Assembly: GCF_015709225.1 (NCBI RefSeq)
Contig: NZ_JADNRS010000003.1
Span: 1 to 48,635 of the forward strand
DNA length: 48,635 nucleotides
DNA from: Acholeplasma laidlawii
Lineage (GTDB): Bacteria > Bacillota_I > Bacilli_A > Acholeplasmatales > Acholeplasmataceae
Reading direction: 5' to 3'
The translations under genes were made by a program, and so were the position numbers. The notes beneath the pieces were generated by a model that did no database searches, was not told the origin of the DNA, and was given only the letters and a program-made list of their open reading frames with translations. Shown here in pieces: positions 39,667 through 48,635 of the stretch. The first letter of the stretch is position 1. The number at the start of each line of letters is the position of its first letter.

Positions 39667-41310
39667 ATGGCAATTTTATTTAACGATTTACCAATATTAG
39701 ATACAACAAAAGTAGCATTAGAAAAATTAGGTTTTACTGAAGCTACACCAATACAGGAACAAGCAATTCCAAAGATGATTTTAGGTTTAGACTTAATCGG
39801 TCAAGCTCAAACAGGAACAGGAAAGACATTTGCTTTTGGCATACCGATGGTCGAAAAAACTGATACATCCTTAAGACAAACTCAAGGTTTAATTTTAACT
39901 CCAACTAGAGAATTAACAAATCAAGTATACAAAGAAATTATTAAATTAGTTAAGTTTTACCCAGAATTAAGAGTTACAACCATCGTTGGTGGTGAGTCCT
40001 ATGAAAAACAATTCAAGGAATTAGACAGAAAACCACATATCATTGTTGCAACACCAGGTCGTATTATTGATCATATCGATCGTGGTACAGTGGATTTATC
40101 ACACATTACAACACTTACATTAGATGAAGCTGATGAAATGTTAAAAATGGGTTTCCAAGATGATATCGAACGCATTTTACAAACAACACCAGAAACACGT
40201 CAAACTGTATTATTTTCTGCAACAATGCCAGCATTTATTAAAAAGATAGCTAAAAACTATCAAAAAAATCCTGAGCTTATTAAAATTGAAGCAAAAAGTT
40301 TAACAGTTGATCGTATTTCTCAAGCTTACTTCTTAGTTAAAGAAAAAGAAAAACAAAGTTTATTAGAACGTCTATTAGATTATGAAAACCCATCAACTGC
40401 AATTATTTTTGTGAATACAAAAGCAGGTGCTGATAGAATTACTGAAAGTTTACAAAAAGCAGGATTTACTGCTGATGCACTACATGGTGACTTAAAACAA
40501 TCACAACGTACATACGTTATGAACCGTTTTAGAAGTAAACAACTATCTATCTTAGTAGCAACAGACGTTGCAGCTAGAGGGTTAGACGTTGATGATGTTG
40601 AAGTTATTGTAAACTATGATTTACCTCAACAAGATGAAATCTATGTTCACCGTATTGGCCGTACAGGTCGTGCCGGTAAAAAAGGTAAAGCATTCACATT
40701 TGTTACACCACTTAAACGTCGTATGTTAGATATGTTAGCTCACTACACTAAAGCTGATATTAAACGCTTAGAAGTACCAACTGCTGATGATGTTTACAAA
40801 GAACAACTTAAAACATTCAAACATAAAATTAAAACTGAACTAGCAAATGAATATCCAAACCATTTAGAAGCTATTAAAGAATTATTAGTGGATGAAGGTT
40901 CTAAGGATCAATTATTAAATTACTTACTAGACAGCATGCTACCTTCTAAGAAAACTTATGAAACAATTGAAATCATTCCTGAAAAAGCACCAAGAAGAAG
41001 TCAAGGTGAAAGAGGAAATGATAAAGGTAGAAGAGATTCAAGATCATCAAGAGATGGTTCACCAGCACGTGGTAGCGGTCAATATGTTGACTTCACCCTA
41101 AATATTGGTAAAGCAGATGGTTTAACACCTCCTACACTATTTAAATTCATGGAAAAAGAATATGGCATCTTCTCTAAAAATATTGGAGACATTAGACATA
41201 ATAAAAATGAAACAGTATTTGGTCTTAGAAAAGATTCTGTAAGACGTCTTAATGCAAATAAAGAAGTGAATTACAAAGGTAGAAAAGTAGTTATCAAAAC
41301 ATTAAACTAA
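39667..41310 (+). CDS. DEAD-box RNA helicase (CshA/DbpA-like)
   Basis: ATP-dependent RNA helicase for ribosome assembly, RNA decay or cold adaptation. Motifs in order: Q motif PIQEQAIP, I AQTGTGKT, Ia PTRELT, Ib TPGRI, II DEAD in LDEADEM, III SAT, IV IIFVNT, V ATDVAARGLD, VI HRIGRTGRAGKKG. After the helicase core a Ser/Arg/Gly-rich linker (about 445-475) leads to a DbpA-type RNA-binding domain (YVDFTLNIGKADGLTPPTLF). Length of 547 residues is normal. The unit has its own promoter and terminator. Confidence 0.95.
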   Translation: MAILFNDLPILDTTKVALEKLGFTEATPIQEQAIPKMILGLDLIGQAQTGTGKTFAFGIPMVEKTDTSLRQTQGLILTPTRELTNQVYKEIIKLVKFYPELRVTTIVGGESYEKQFKELDRKPHIIVATPGRIIDHIDRGTVDLSHITTLTLDEADEMLKMGFQDDIERILQTTPETRQTVLFSATMPAFIKKIAKNYQKNPELIKIEAKSLTVDRISQAYFLVKEKEKQSLLERLLDYENPSTAIIFVNTKAGADRITESLQKAGFTADALHGDLKQSQRTYVMNRFRSKQLSILVATDVAARGLDVDDVEVIVNYDLPQQDEIYVHRIGRTGRAGKKGKAFTFVTPLKRRMLDMLAHYTKADIKRLEVPTADDVYKEQLKTFKHKIKTELANEYPNHLEAIKELLVDEGSKDQLLNYLLDSMLPSKKTYETIEIIPEKAPRRSQGERGNDKGRRDSRSSRDGSPARGSGQYVDFTLNIGKADGLTPPTLFKFMEKEYGIFSKNIGDIRHNKNETVFGLRKDSVRRLNANKEVNYKGRKVVIKTLN

Positions 41311-41333
41311 ATAGCACATTCGTGCTATTTTTT
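41309..41333 (+). terminator. Terminator of the DEAD-box helicase gene
   Basis: AAATAGCAC/GTGCTATTT stem with ATTC loop, followed by TTT. Confidence 0.9.
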
Positions 41334-41404
41334 ATATATATAGATACAAAAACCATTTAAAAATAAGTCATATTGCAATAACACCCTTTTAACACCTTAA
41401 TGGT

Positions 41405-41423
41405 TCTATATTATAAATATAGA
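41405..41423 (+). repeat. 8+3+8 inverted repeat upstream of the jet-like operon
   Basis: TCTATATT-ATA-AATATAGA is a perfect inverted repeat about 60 bp upstream of the -10. It is AT-only apart from one C and one G, so chance is possible. Confidence 0.35.
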
Positions 41424-41481
41424 CTATCTATAAATATTCTAAGTAATAAAGTATAGTATTAGTGAAATAATCGTTAAAAAA

Positions 41482-41490
41482 TGATACAAT
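41482..41490 (+). promoter_or_regulatory. Extended -10 promoter of the jet-like operon
   Basis: TGATACAAT is an extended -10 without a recognisable -35. AGGAGG (41508-41513) precedes the TTG start at 41522. Confidence 0.5.
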
Positions 41491-41521
41491 AAGTTAGAAA
41501 AGGCAATAGGAGGATTTAGTC

Positions 41522-42895
41522 TTGCATCTATTTGATAACATCCCAGATACACTATTTAATGTCTTATCTTCTCCAAACAAACATATATATGTAGACTGTC
41601 TGTTTATCATATATGATGCCACCAACTCAATTGAAAATGCGTTTCAAGGTGAACGAGGCTATGTGATTGATAAGCTAGTTGACTATTTTGATGAACTTAA
41701 AGAAGAGTTTCAGATGGGGGATAGTGAAGTCACAACTTCACGTCAAAAGTCTGTTTCTGTCATTAATATATTGAAGCAAAATGGTTGGTTAGGTGAGGAA
41801 GAACTAGGGGATTATAAAACGTCATTAAATTTATTTGATTACTCCATAAAAATCATTGATTTACTAAAAAGAATTCAAACGGGTGAAGAAAACGAGTATA
41901 CCGGTGAAATCTACACCGTGTACTCTCTTTTGTCATCTTTTGATATTATTGATGGTTTAACCATTGTAGAACAAGCATATCAAAAAATTGAAGATGTCTT
42001 AAGAAAACTAAAAACATTAAAAGCAAACATCTATCGTTTCTACTTTGATTTAGTTAAAAAGGATAGAAAAGATGATTTACAAAAAGTTTTAGAAAAACTT
42101 CTTATAGACTATAAAACAAACTTCTTTGATAGTGCATACTACCATTTAAAGACCACAGATTCACTACCAAGATATAAACGTAGTATTTTAGAAAATATAT
42201 CCTATATTTACCAAAATGAAGGTTATATGGAAACCATGGCTGAACAAGCACTTACTAAAAGAAAAGCACTTCAATATAATGATGCTTATAACTATGTAGA
42301 AGAGCGTATTCGTTATATAAAAGATTCTATAGATGCCATTGAGTATTTAATCGAAGGTATTGATAATAAAAACGAATTATATATCAATGCTGCTGCATCT
42401 AAAATTATGTTTTTAACTAATACATCTGAAGATTTAGAAGGCTTAATGAATCGTTTATTTAAAATCATTTTAAGTGATAAAAAGGTAGATTACAGTCAAA
42501 TATTTAACCTTTTTAGAGCTAGAAACTTAGATGAAAACTCGCTTCAAACAGTTAGAAGGCCAAGAGTTGATGCCGTTGCAGAGGAAATTGACTATAACCA
42601 AGATATCTCTGATGAGGTTAAGGAACGTAAGATGGCAAGCTTACTTAAGGCAAACTTGTTTTCTAAAAAAGAAATTAACAACTATGTCACTTACCTACTA
42701 GGTGATGCACCAAAGATATTAGCAAGTCATATCGAATTAGAATCAAATGATGATTTTGTTAAACTGATCTTAATCTTCTTATTTAGTAAATCAACAGGTA
42801 TGGTTTACGATGTTAGATTATTAAATTATGATACGAGAATTGGACATATTAAATTTACTGATTTTGAAATCTTTGTTAAAGGAAAAAGCTTATGA
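41522..42895 (+). CDS. JetA-like (MksF-like, DUF5716-type) SMC kleisin subunit
   Basis: First gene of a three-gene SMC-like operon. The N-terminus LFDNIPDTLFNVLSSPNKHIYVDCLFIIYDA matches the start of Firmicute Wadjet JetA-type proteins (DUF5716), the kleisin of the complex. The middle is helical with charged segments, suitable for a kleisin linker. There are no catalytic motifs. Length of 457 residues is usual. The start is TTG with AGGAGG at 8 nt. Its TGA overlaps the next ATG by 4 nt. Recognition is from memory of the family, moderately firm because order and partners also fit. Confidence 0.8.
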   Translation: MHLFDNIPDTLFNVLSSPNKHIYVDCLFIIYDATNSIENAFQGERGYVIDKLVDYFDELKEEFQMGDSEVTTSRQKSVSVINILKQNGWLGEEELGDYKTSLNLFDYSIKIIDLLKRIQTGEENEYTGEIYTVYSLLSSFDIIDGLTIVEQAYQKIEDVLRKLKTLKANIYRFYFDLVKKDRKDDLQKVLEKLLIDYKTNFFDSAYYHLKTTDSLPRYKRSILENISYIYQNEGYMETMAEQALTKRKALQYNDAYNYVEERIRYIKDSIDAIEYLIEGIDNKNELYINAAASKIMFLTNTSEDLEGLMNRLFKIILSDKKVDYSQIFNLFRARNLDENSLQTVRRPRVDAVAEEIDYNQDISDEVKERKMASLLKANLFSKKEINNYVTYLLGDAPKILASHIELESNDDFVKLILIFLFSKSTGMVYDVRLLNYDTRIGHIKFTDFEIFVKGKSL

Positions 42896-43530
42896 TGAAC
42901 AAAAACCAAGCAATAAAAAAACTAAGTGAAGAGTTTGTAGTATTAAAAGAAGCAGAAAAAACTGTTTTTTCTAGAATTGTAAACAAATTACTTCAAGTGA
43001 ACTTCATCACTAGAAAAAAGATTGCTGATGCAAATGATTACCGTTTTGTATTAGCGTATAAGGAAATATTTGAAGCCTATTTTTGTTTATCAGATTTTGA
43101 ACTCATTATTGAGCGCCATGAAGAAGTTTTATATATCAAAAATATATCAAACTTCAATCACTTAAGACTTAGAAAAGCTGAAAGTATTTTATTACTTATT
43201 ATTAGAATGTTATATCAATCCAAGATGGATGTAATCACACTGGATGAAAACGTTGAAATATACTTAAGTGAGGTTCATGATGAACTCACTAAAGTAGGTT
43301 ATCTAGATAATAAACGTATGACTAAGGAGACATTGAAACCTAGTCTTCAATTATTAAAAGGTTACAACATCATTGATTATATGGATAGTAAATTAAATGA
43401 CGATGCTAGAATTAAAATATATCCAACAATTTTATATGTTATTAGAACAGACAGTATTAAAGAATTATTAGATCACATAGATGACTATGTTAAAGGGGGT
43501 AATGTAAATGAAGAAATTGACGAAGATTAA
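42892..43530 (+). CDS. JetB-like (MksE-like, DUF4194) SMC accessory subunit
   Basis: Winged-helix accessory (KITE-type) subunit that binds the kleisin. The helical N-terminus FVVLKEAEKTVFSRIVNKLLQVNFI, the beta segment LIIERHEEVLYIKNI and the LRLRKAESILLLIIRMLY helix are the DUF4194 pattern. Length of 212 residues is typical. It overlaps jetA-like by 4 nt and the ATPase gene by 23 nt, so all three are translationally coupled and probably made in fixed ratio. Confidence 0.82.
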   Translation: MMNKNQAIKKLSEEFVVLKEAEKTVFSRIVNKLLQVNFITRKKIADANDYRFVLAYKEIFEAYFCLSDFELIIERHEEVLYIKNISNFNHLRLRKAESILLLIIRMLYQSKMDVITLDENVEIYLSEVHDELTKVGYLDNKRMTKETLKPSLQLLKGYNIIDYMDSKLNDDARIKIYPTILYVIRTDSIKELLDHIDDYVKGGNVNEEIDED

Positions 43531-46500
43531 ACTTATTAACTGGCATTTATTTACAGACCAAACCATTAAAATAGATGGTAATACATTAATCTCTGGTGAA
43601 AATGGTGCTGGTAAATCAACACTACTTGACGCCCTACAATATCTATTAGTCGGTGGAAGATCTGGTGCTAAATTTAATATTGCAGCAACTGATGATGCCA
43701 AACGTACCCTTGAAGGTTACGTTCGTGGTCGTATTGGTGCTGAAAATAAAGAATTCATCCGTTCAGGCGATGTCATTACGCATGTTGCACTAGAGTTTTA
43801 TGATGAACAAAGTGATGAATTTGGTATTATTGGTGCAGTCCTAGAGTTACCTAAAATGGGTAACTTAAAAGAAAGATTTTATTTACTAGAAAACCTAAAT
43901 ATTCATGATGGTATTTTTATGGATAAAAATACGCCAAGAGATTACCGCTCCATGAAGGCATATTTAAAAACATTATCCATTGATTTTATGCCGTTTGACT
44001 CACAACGCCAATACCGTGATGCTCTTGCTAAATACTTTGGTATTGATGCTAAAAAGTACTCAAAAATATTACCTAAAGCTCTTGCTTTTAGACCAATCGA
44101 CTTACAGTCATTTGTTTTTGAGTTTTTATTAGATGATGAACCAATTGATATTCAAAGTCTAAAAAATAACGTGACCCAACTTAAACGTGTTGAAGGTCAA
44201 ATTCGTTTAGATAAAGAAAAATTAGAAAAATTAGAAAAAATTATTACTTTGGGCGAGTCTCTTAATCAAAACCTAGATCAAATTACGACCAATGAGTTAA
44301 TTGATCAAATGGCATTCATTGAAAAAAGAGAGACCTTTTTAAGCCATTCAGAAAATCTACTTGATAAAGTCAATGCTAAGTATGAAGTACTTAAACGTCA
44401 AAAAGATGATTTAGATAGACAAATAACATCGAATGATGAAACGATTTTAGAACTTGAAACATCACGTCAAAATGATGATATCACGCGTACCCTTTCAAAC
44501 CTAAAAGAACAGTTACATACCAAAGGTAACCAGTATAATGAACAAAAAGAAATCGTAAGTGATTTAAAATCAACCTTAAATAGAGAACTTGATCTATATA
44601 GAGACTTTGTGAATTTAAATCCAAATACACATATCTCTGCATTCTTAAAATATTATTCTAGTCACGAAGAAAACTCAAACATCTTAGAATTAAGCAGCTA
44701 CATTGAAGGTGCACAATCTGCAGCTAGTGGTTATTTAAATGCTTTAAGTGTAGAAAAATCTGAACTTGAAAAAGAAAGAGGTAATATCTTAAATGAATTA
44801 AGAATTGCTGAAAACAGGTTAAATGCATTAAAGAGAAATGTTAAAACATATCCTAGAAATGTTCAATCATTAATGGATGCTATTAATACAGAACTATCAA
44901 ACTATTATAAAAAAGATGTACGTGTGCGTGCTTTTTCAGATTTAATTGAAGTTAAAGATGAAGCATGGCGTGATGCATTAGAAGGTTACCTAAATACAAG
45001 ACGTTTTGACTTGATTATTGATCCACTATACTTTAATGATGCACTTGAAGTCTATGACCGTGTTAAAAATGAATTATCTATTTACGGTGTAGGGTTAGTC
45101 AATACATCTAAAATTGGTGAATACACAACACATTTACCAAATTCACTTGCTGCTAAAGTAACAACAGATCATCCTTATGCTAGAAACTATGTCAACATGA
45201 CCATGGGTTATGTTGTCACAGTTGATAATTTAAGTGATTTAAAAAATCATCAAAGATCAATTACTAAGTCTGCAATGACTTATGCTAACCACACAGCAAG
45301 ACAAATCAATCCAAGTCAATATCAAGTACCTTACATTGGTAATTCATCTACACATCTTCAAGTAGAGATGGATACAAAGTTAGTAGGTGAACTGACAAGT
45401 GAACTTAAACGTGTATCTAATTTACTTGAAAAAAATCAAATGTCCTTGAGATTATTACAACAATCTAAACTGACTCATATTGTATCTTCAAATCAAATTA
45501 GATACTTTGATAATATTAAACAAACAAGAAAAGAATACATTGAACTAGAACAAAAAGTAGCGAATTTATCAAGTAATCCTAAGATTGCTGAATTAGAGTC
45601 ACAACTTGATGAAGAGCGTAACAAGAAACGTCAACTACGTCTGGATTTTGAAAAGTTAGCTGATCAAATGGCTGATTTACGTAGTGAAAAAACACGTATT
45701 CTTGAACAAATTGAAGAATCACGTGATGCATTATCCAATTATCTAAAGGAACAAAAAGAGTGGAATCAAAAATATCCAACACTTTTACCGATAGCATATA
45801 ACCAGTTTAATGCATTAAAAGTGAGATATCAGTCAAATTATGACTTGATTTCTAGAGATTTAGCGCAATCTACAATTCAAATTAAATCTCAAAATGCACG
45901 TGCAGAAGCTGATGTTGTAAACTTAATGCGTGCATATATTACAAACTATCACTTTGGTGCTGCACCAGATCTATCAGAGCTCATTGAATTTGAAAAAGAG
46001 TTTGTCTTAATTAAAGACAATAATTTAATGAAGTATGAACAAGAAGCAATTGACTTAAGAAAAGCTTCTGAAACCGGATTTAGAGAAGAATTTGTAGGTA
46101 AACTAAGAGCATCGATTGAAGCCGCTCAAATTCAAATTGCAGAACTTAACCAAGCCTTAACTGGAAAGCACTTTGGTACGGACAGTTATGAACTTGTTAC
46201 AAAACCATCAGAGAATCCAGAGTTTAGAACTTACTATGATATCATTATGGACTCTGATGCGGTAGCTAAACATACCTTATTTACAGAAAACCTATCTAAA
46301 CGTAAAGAAATTATATTAATGGAGTTATTTAATAAGATTGCTTCATTTGATCCTGAAAATGATAAATTTGCATTACAATTTTTAGATTACCGTTATTACA
46401 TGAGTTATGATATTGAAGTCACAAACGAAAATGGTAACAAATCATACTTTAGTAAGGTAAGTAAAGAAAAATCCGGTGGTGAGACCCAAGTACCATTCTA

Positions 46501-46774
46501 TATTGTTATTGCAGCAAGTTTCCAACAACTATTAAGTAAGAACAAACGTATTGATGCTGGTTGTATGGTATTATTTGACGAAGCATTTAACAACATGGAT
46601 GAGTCTAGAATTGATGCGATGATGAAGTTCTATAACTCATTAAGTATTCAATTATTTATCGCAGTTCCACCTCAAAGAGTAAGTAATATTGTAAACTATG
46701 TAACAACATCACTAGCGATAGTTAAAGATAACGATTTTGCAATTGTAGAGGCATTTAAAAGAGAGGTTATTTAA
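43508..46774 (+). CDS. JetC-like (MksB/MukB-like) SMC ATPase
   Basis: Large SMC-family ATPase expected to extrude or capture DNA loops. The N-terminal head has KLTKIKLINWHLFTDQTIKI and Walker A GENGAGKST at residues 30-38. Two coiled-coil arms (about 215-350 and 640-780) flank a hinge-like region (about 450-590, ALEGYLNTRRFDLIIDP). The C-terminal head has signature KSGGE at residues 988-992 and Walker B VLFDEAF with Asp1024 and Glu1025. Length of 1088 residues fits JetC. All ATPase motifs are intact. The adjacent JetD nuclease gene found in Wadjet systems is missing. Confidence 0.88.
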   Translation: MKKLTKIKLINWHLFTDQTIKIDGNTLISGENGAGKSTLLDALQYLLVGGRSGAKFNIAATDDAKRTLEGYVRGRIGAENKEFIRSGDVITHVALEFYDEQSDEFGIIGAVLELPKMGNLKERFYLLENLNIHDGIFMDKNTPRDYRSMKAYLKTLSIDFMPFDSQRQYRDALAKYFGIDAKKYSKILPKALAFRPIDLQSFVFEFLLDDEPIDIQSLKNNVTQLKRVEGQIRLDKEKLEKLEKIITLGESLNQNLDQITTNELIDQMAFIEKRETFLSHSENLLDKVNAKYEVLKRQKDDLDRQITSNDETILELETSRQNDDITRTLSNLKEQLHTKGNQYNEQKEIVSDLKSTLNRELDLYRDFVNLNPNTHISAFLKYYSSHEENSNILELSSYIEGAQSAASGYLNALSVEKSELEKERGNILNELRIAENRLNALKRNVKTYPRNVQSLMDAINTELSNYYKKDVRVRAFSDLIEVKDEAWRDALEGYLNTRRFDLIIDPLYFNDALEVYDRVKNELSIYGVGLVNTSKIGEYTTHLPNSLAAKVTTDHPYARNYVNMTMGYVVTVDNLSDLKNHQRSITKSAMTYANHTARQINPSQYQVPYIGNSSTHLQVEMDTKLVGELTSELKRVSNLLEKNQMSLRLLQQSKLTHIVSSNQIRYFDNIKQTRKEYIELEQKVANLSSNPKIAELESQLDEERNKKRQLRLDFEKLADQMADLRSEKTRILEQIEESRDALSNYLKEQKEWNQKYPTLLPIAYNQFNALKVRYQSNYDLISRDLAQSTIQIKSQNARAEADVVNLMRAYITNYHFGAAPDLSELIEFEKEFVLIKDNNLMKYEQEAIDLRKASETGFREEFVGKLRASIEAAQIQIAELNQALTGKHFGTDSYELVTKPSENPEFRTYYDIIMDSDAVAKHTLFTENLSKRKEIILMELFNKIASFDPENDKFALQFLDYRYYMSYDIEVTNENGNKSYFSKVSKEKSGGETQVPFYIVIAASFQQLLSKNKRIDAGCMVLFDEAFNNMDESRIDAMMKFYNSLSIQLFIAVPPQRVSNIVNYVTTSLAIVKDNDFAIVEAFKREVI

Positions 46775-46779
46775 CCCTA

Positions 46780-48492
46780 ATGACAAAACTTAAAGGTAAT
46801 GGTGTATCCAGTGGTATAGCAATTGCTAAGGTACATCAATTCAAACTAAATAACATGTTTGCAATGAATAAGTATGCAACCGACAAAGCGTTTGAAATCA
46901 AACGCTTAGGGGATGCACTTTATAAGGCAGATAAGGAACTTGAAAATCTAACCAAACAAGCTGAAGAAAGAATTGGGGATGAACATGCCCAAATCTTTAG
47001 AGCACAGCAAATGATGATTAAAGACCCTGAAATGATAAAAAATGCGCATGTTAAAATAAATGACTTTAATCTAGATGCTGCCTACGCATTTAAGCAAACC
47101 ATGAGTGAAATGATTGATTTGTTTGAGTTAAGTGATAATCCATACATTAAGGAACGTATCTCTGATTTAGAAGATATTTCAAACAGAGTATTACATATTT
47201 TAAGTGGAAAAACGCATAGTCTTTATGTATTTAATGAAGATGTGATACTTGTAGCAACTGATTTAGTCCCTTCAGAAACAATCAATTTAGACACAACTTT
47301 TATTAAAGGTATTGTCATTGAAAAAGGATCTAAAACAAGTCACTCAGCAATTCTTGCTAGAAATTTAGGTATTCCTGCAATTACTGGTGTTGATGTAAGT
47401 AAAATACATCACGACACACTTGCAATCATTGATGGACACACAGGGGATATTTTATTAGAACCTAGTGAAGATACCATCAAAACATACCAAACTAAACAGC
47501 AAGAAGCACTTAAATTACAATCAACGTATGAAACAATAAAAGACCTTAAAACAGCAACCATAGACCATCATGAAGTCCATTTAGCTGCAAACATTGGTGT
47601 TGATCTAGACATTCAAGAAGCACTAGATGCTAATGCTTCAGGTATTGGTTTATTACGTACAGAAAACCAGTATTTAGAATCTGATGATTTTCCAACCGAA
47701 GATGAACTATTTATCTTCTATGAAAAGGTAGCAACATCATTTGAAACTAATGAAGTCACTATTAGAACGCTTGATATTGGTGGCGATAAAAACTTAAGTT
47801 ACCTCAATATGCGTAAAGAATTAAACCCATTTTTAGGTAATAGAGCAATCAGATATAGCCTAAGTTATCCATCATTATTTAAAACTCAACTTCGTGCTAT
47901 CTTACGTGCTAATAAACATCAAAATATTAAAGTCATGTTTCCAATGATTTCTACTTTAAAAGAACTCATGGATGCGAAGAAGATACTAGATGAAACCTAT
48001 CAAGCATTAAAGATTGAAGGACATGAAGTAAATTATCCAAAAATTGGTATGATGGTTGAAGTACCATCCGCTGCACTTGGTATAGAAAAGTTTTTACCAC
48101 ATATTGACTTCATCAGTATTGGAACCAATGATCTGATTCAATACATGTTTGCAGCAGATAGAATGAATGAACGTGTAGCATATCTTTATCAACCATATAA
48201 TCCAATTTTATTGTCCACCATTAAATCTATGATTGACAAGGCTAATAAGCATGGTATAATAGTTAGCGTGTGCGGTGAAATGGCTGGCCATAAAGCTCAA
48301 AGTTTACTACTTATTGGCTTAGGTATCAAACATTTAAGCATGCATGCAAACTTAATTTTAGAAAACAAATACTTGATTTCTAAAACAACTTATAAGGCAC
48401 TAGAAGAAATTGCCGAAAAAGCATTATTACTAGATTACCCTTACGAAGTTGAAGCACTTATAAATACATATATTAAAGGACTTAAAAATTAA
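46780..48492 (+). CDS. ptsI: PTS enzyme I (phosphoenolpyruvate-protein phosphotransferase)
   Basis: Transfers phosphate from PEP to HPr, the first step of all PTS sugar uptake. The phosphorylated residue is His188 in GSKTSHSAILARNLGIPA. The PEP-binding half has LLRTENQYLE, RTLDIGGDKNLSYL, FISIGTNDLIQYMFAADR and the active Cys in VCGEMAGH. Length of 570 residues is normal. It starts 5 nt after the SMC ATPase stop with GAGAGG about 12 nt upstream of the ATG; no separate promoter or terminator lies between. ptsH is not adjacent. Co-transcription with an SMC operon is unusual. Confidence 0.96.
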   Translation: MTKLKGNGVSSGIAIAKVHQFKLNNMFAMNKYATDKAFEIKRLGDALYKADKELENLTKQAEERIGDEHAQIFRAQQMMIKDPEMIKNAHVKINDFNLDAAYAFKQTMSEMIDLFELSDNPYIKERISDLEDISNRVLHILSGKTHSLYVFNEDVILVATDLVPSETINLDTTFIKGIVIEKGSKTSHSAILARNLGIPAITGVDVSKIHHDTLAIIDGHTGDILLEPSEDTIKTYQTKQQEALKLQSTYETIKDLKTATIDHHEVHLAANIGVDLDIQEALDANASGIGLLRTENQYLESDDFPTEDELFIFYEKVATSFETNEVTIRTLDIGGDKNLSYLNMRKELNPFLGNRAIRYSLSYPSLFKTQLRAILRANKHQNIKVMFPMISTLKELMDAKKILDETYQALKIEGHEVNYPKIGMMVEVPSAALGIEKFLPHIDFISIGTNDLIQYMFAADRMNERVAYLYQPYNPILLSTIKSMIDKANKHGIIVSVCGEMAGHKAQSLLLIGLGIKHLSMHANLILENKYLISKTTYKALEEIAEKALLLDYPYEVEALINTYIKGLKN

Positions 48493-48503
48493 GTCCTTCA
48501 CAC

Positions 48504-48592
48504 GGAACAATACTCAAGAGGCTGAAGAGGCACGCTTGGAAAGCGTGTAGGGTGTAATAGCCGCGAGGGTTCAAATCCCTCTTGTTCCGCCA
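48504..48592 (+). tRNA. tRNA-Ser (anticodon GGA)
   Basis: Acceptor arms GGAACAA/TTGTTCC pair fully, followed by discriminator G and encoded CCA. The anticodon arm CACGCTTGGAAAGCGTG gives anticodon GGA (reads UCC/UCU). The long variable arm marks it as a class II tRNA. The T arm contains GGTTCAAATCC. It lies 11 nt after ptsI. Confidence 0.95.
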
Positions 48593-48605
48593 GTTGAATT
48601 TAGAC

Positions 48606-48635
48606 AGTCTGATACTCAAGTATCAGACTTTTTTT
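48606..48635 (+). terminator. Terminator after tRNA-Ser
   Basis: AGTCTGATACT/AGTATCAGACT perfect arms, followed by a T-run that reaches the window end. It probably ends the jet-ptsI-tRNA unit. Confidence 0.9.

Noticed and set aside
46775-48635. JetD nuclease gene after the SMC operon
   Set aside because: Only ptsI and tRNA-Ser are present; no Toprim-like frame on either strand.

Overview
This window looks like chromosomal DNA from a low-GC, wall-less Firmicute relative, most probably an Acholeplasma-type mollicute. That placement is an inference from strong AT bias, Firmicute-type TTGACA/TATAAT promoters, AGGAGG ribosome sites and the gene repertoire. UGA is a normal stop here (the second nucleoside ABC gene, the P-type ATPase and jetA-like all end in TGA) and Trp is TGG, so the Mycoplasma code is not used. 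Nearly all genes are intact and closely packed. Many units end in a hairpin plus T-run.

Layout. 1-1408: right part of an IS3-family (IS150-like) element with an A9 frameshift site. 1450-7190: nucleoside ABC importer operon (PnrA-like lipoprotein, double ATPase, two permeases), then a deoxynucleoside kinase. 7362-11596 (minus): glycine cleavage operon gcvT-gcvH-gcvPA-gcvPB, divergent from a metallophosphatase. 12486-14021 (minus): gpmI. 14293-15218: FMN riboswitch and ribU. 15344-16639: enolase. 16815-22865: compact run mgsA, membrane protein, rnr, smpB, patatin, PAP2, GNAT, tRNA-Arg(CCG). 23504-26326: fructokinase, Y-family polymerase and YolD-like partner. 26516-30554: MarR regulator with a heterodimeric ABC exporter. 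30574-35239 (minus): TVP38 protein, FabV, Hsp20 under CIRCE, GlcD-like oxidase, PhnA-like protein. 35412-38440: metal/redox cluster (Asp/His-tailed lipoprotein, Ric-like helical protein, P1B-ATPase with a CPG motif, free HMA chaperone). 38537-41310: EIIA, DsbA-like protein, DEAD-box helicase. 41522-46774: three-gene SMC-like operon resembling Wadjet JetA-JetB-JetC without the JetD nuclease. 46780-48592: PTS enzyme I and tRNA-Ser(GGA).

Regulation is unusually readable. There is an FMN riboswitch, a CIRCE operator enclosing a -35 box, an 18-bp MarR palindrome at a transcription start, and a FabT-like palindrome in front of fabV. Two FNR/CRP-type palindromes each sit exactly 41.5 bp upstream of the predicted start of a promoter in the metal cluster.

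The two most interesting systems are (a) the jetABC-like SMC operon that lacks its nuclease and is joined to ptsI, and (b) the two-promoter FNR-box regulon combining a Ric-like protein, a CPG-motif metal ATPase and an HMA chaperone. All functional names rest on motif recognition by eye; no database search was possible.
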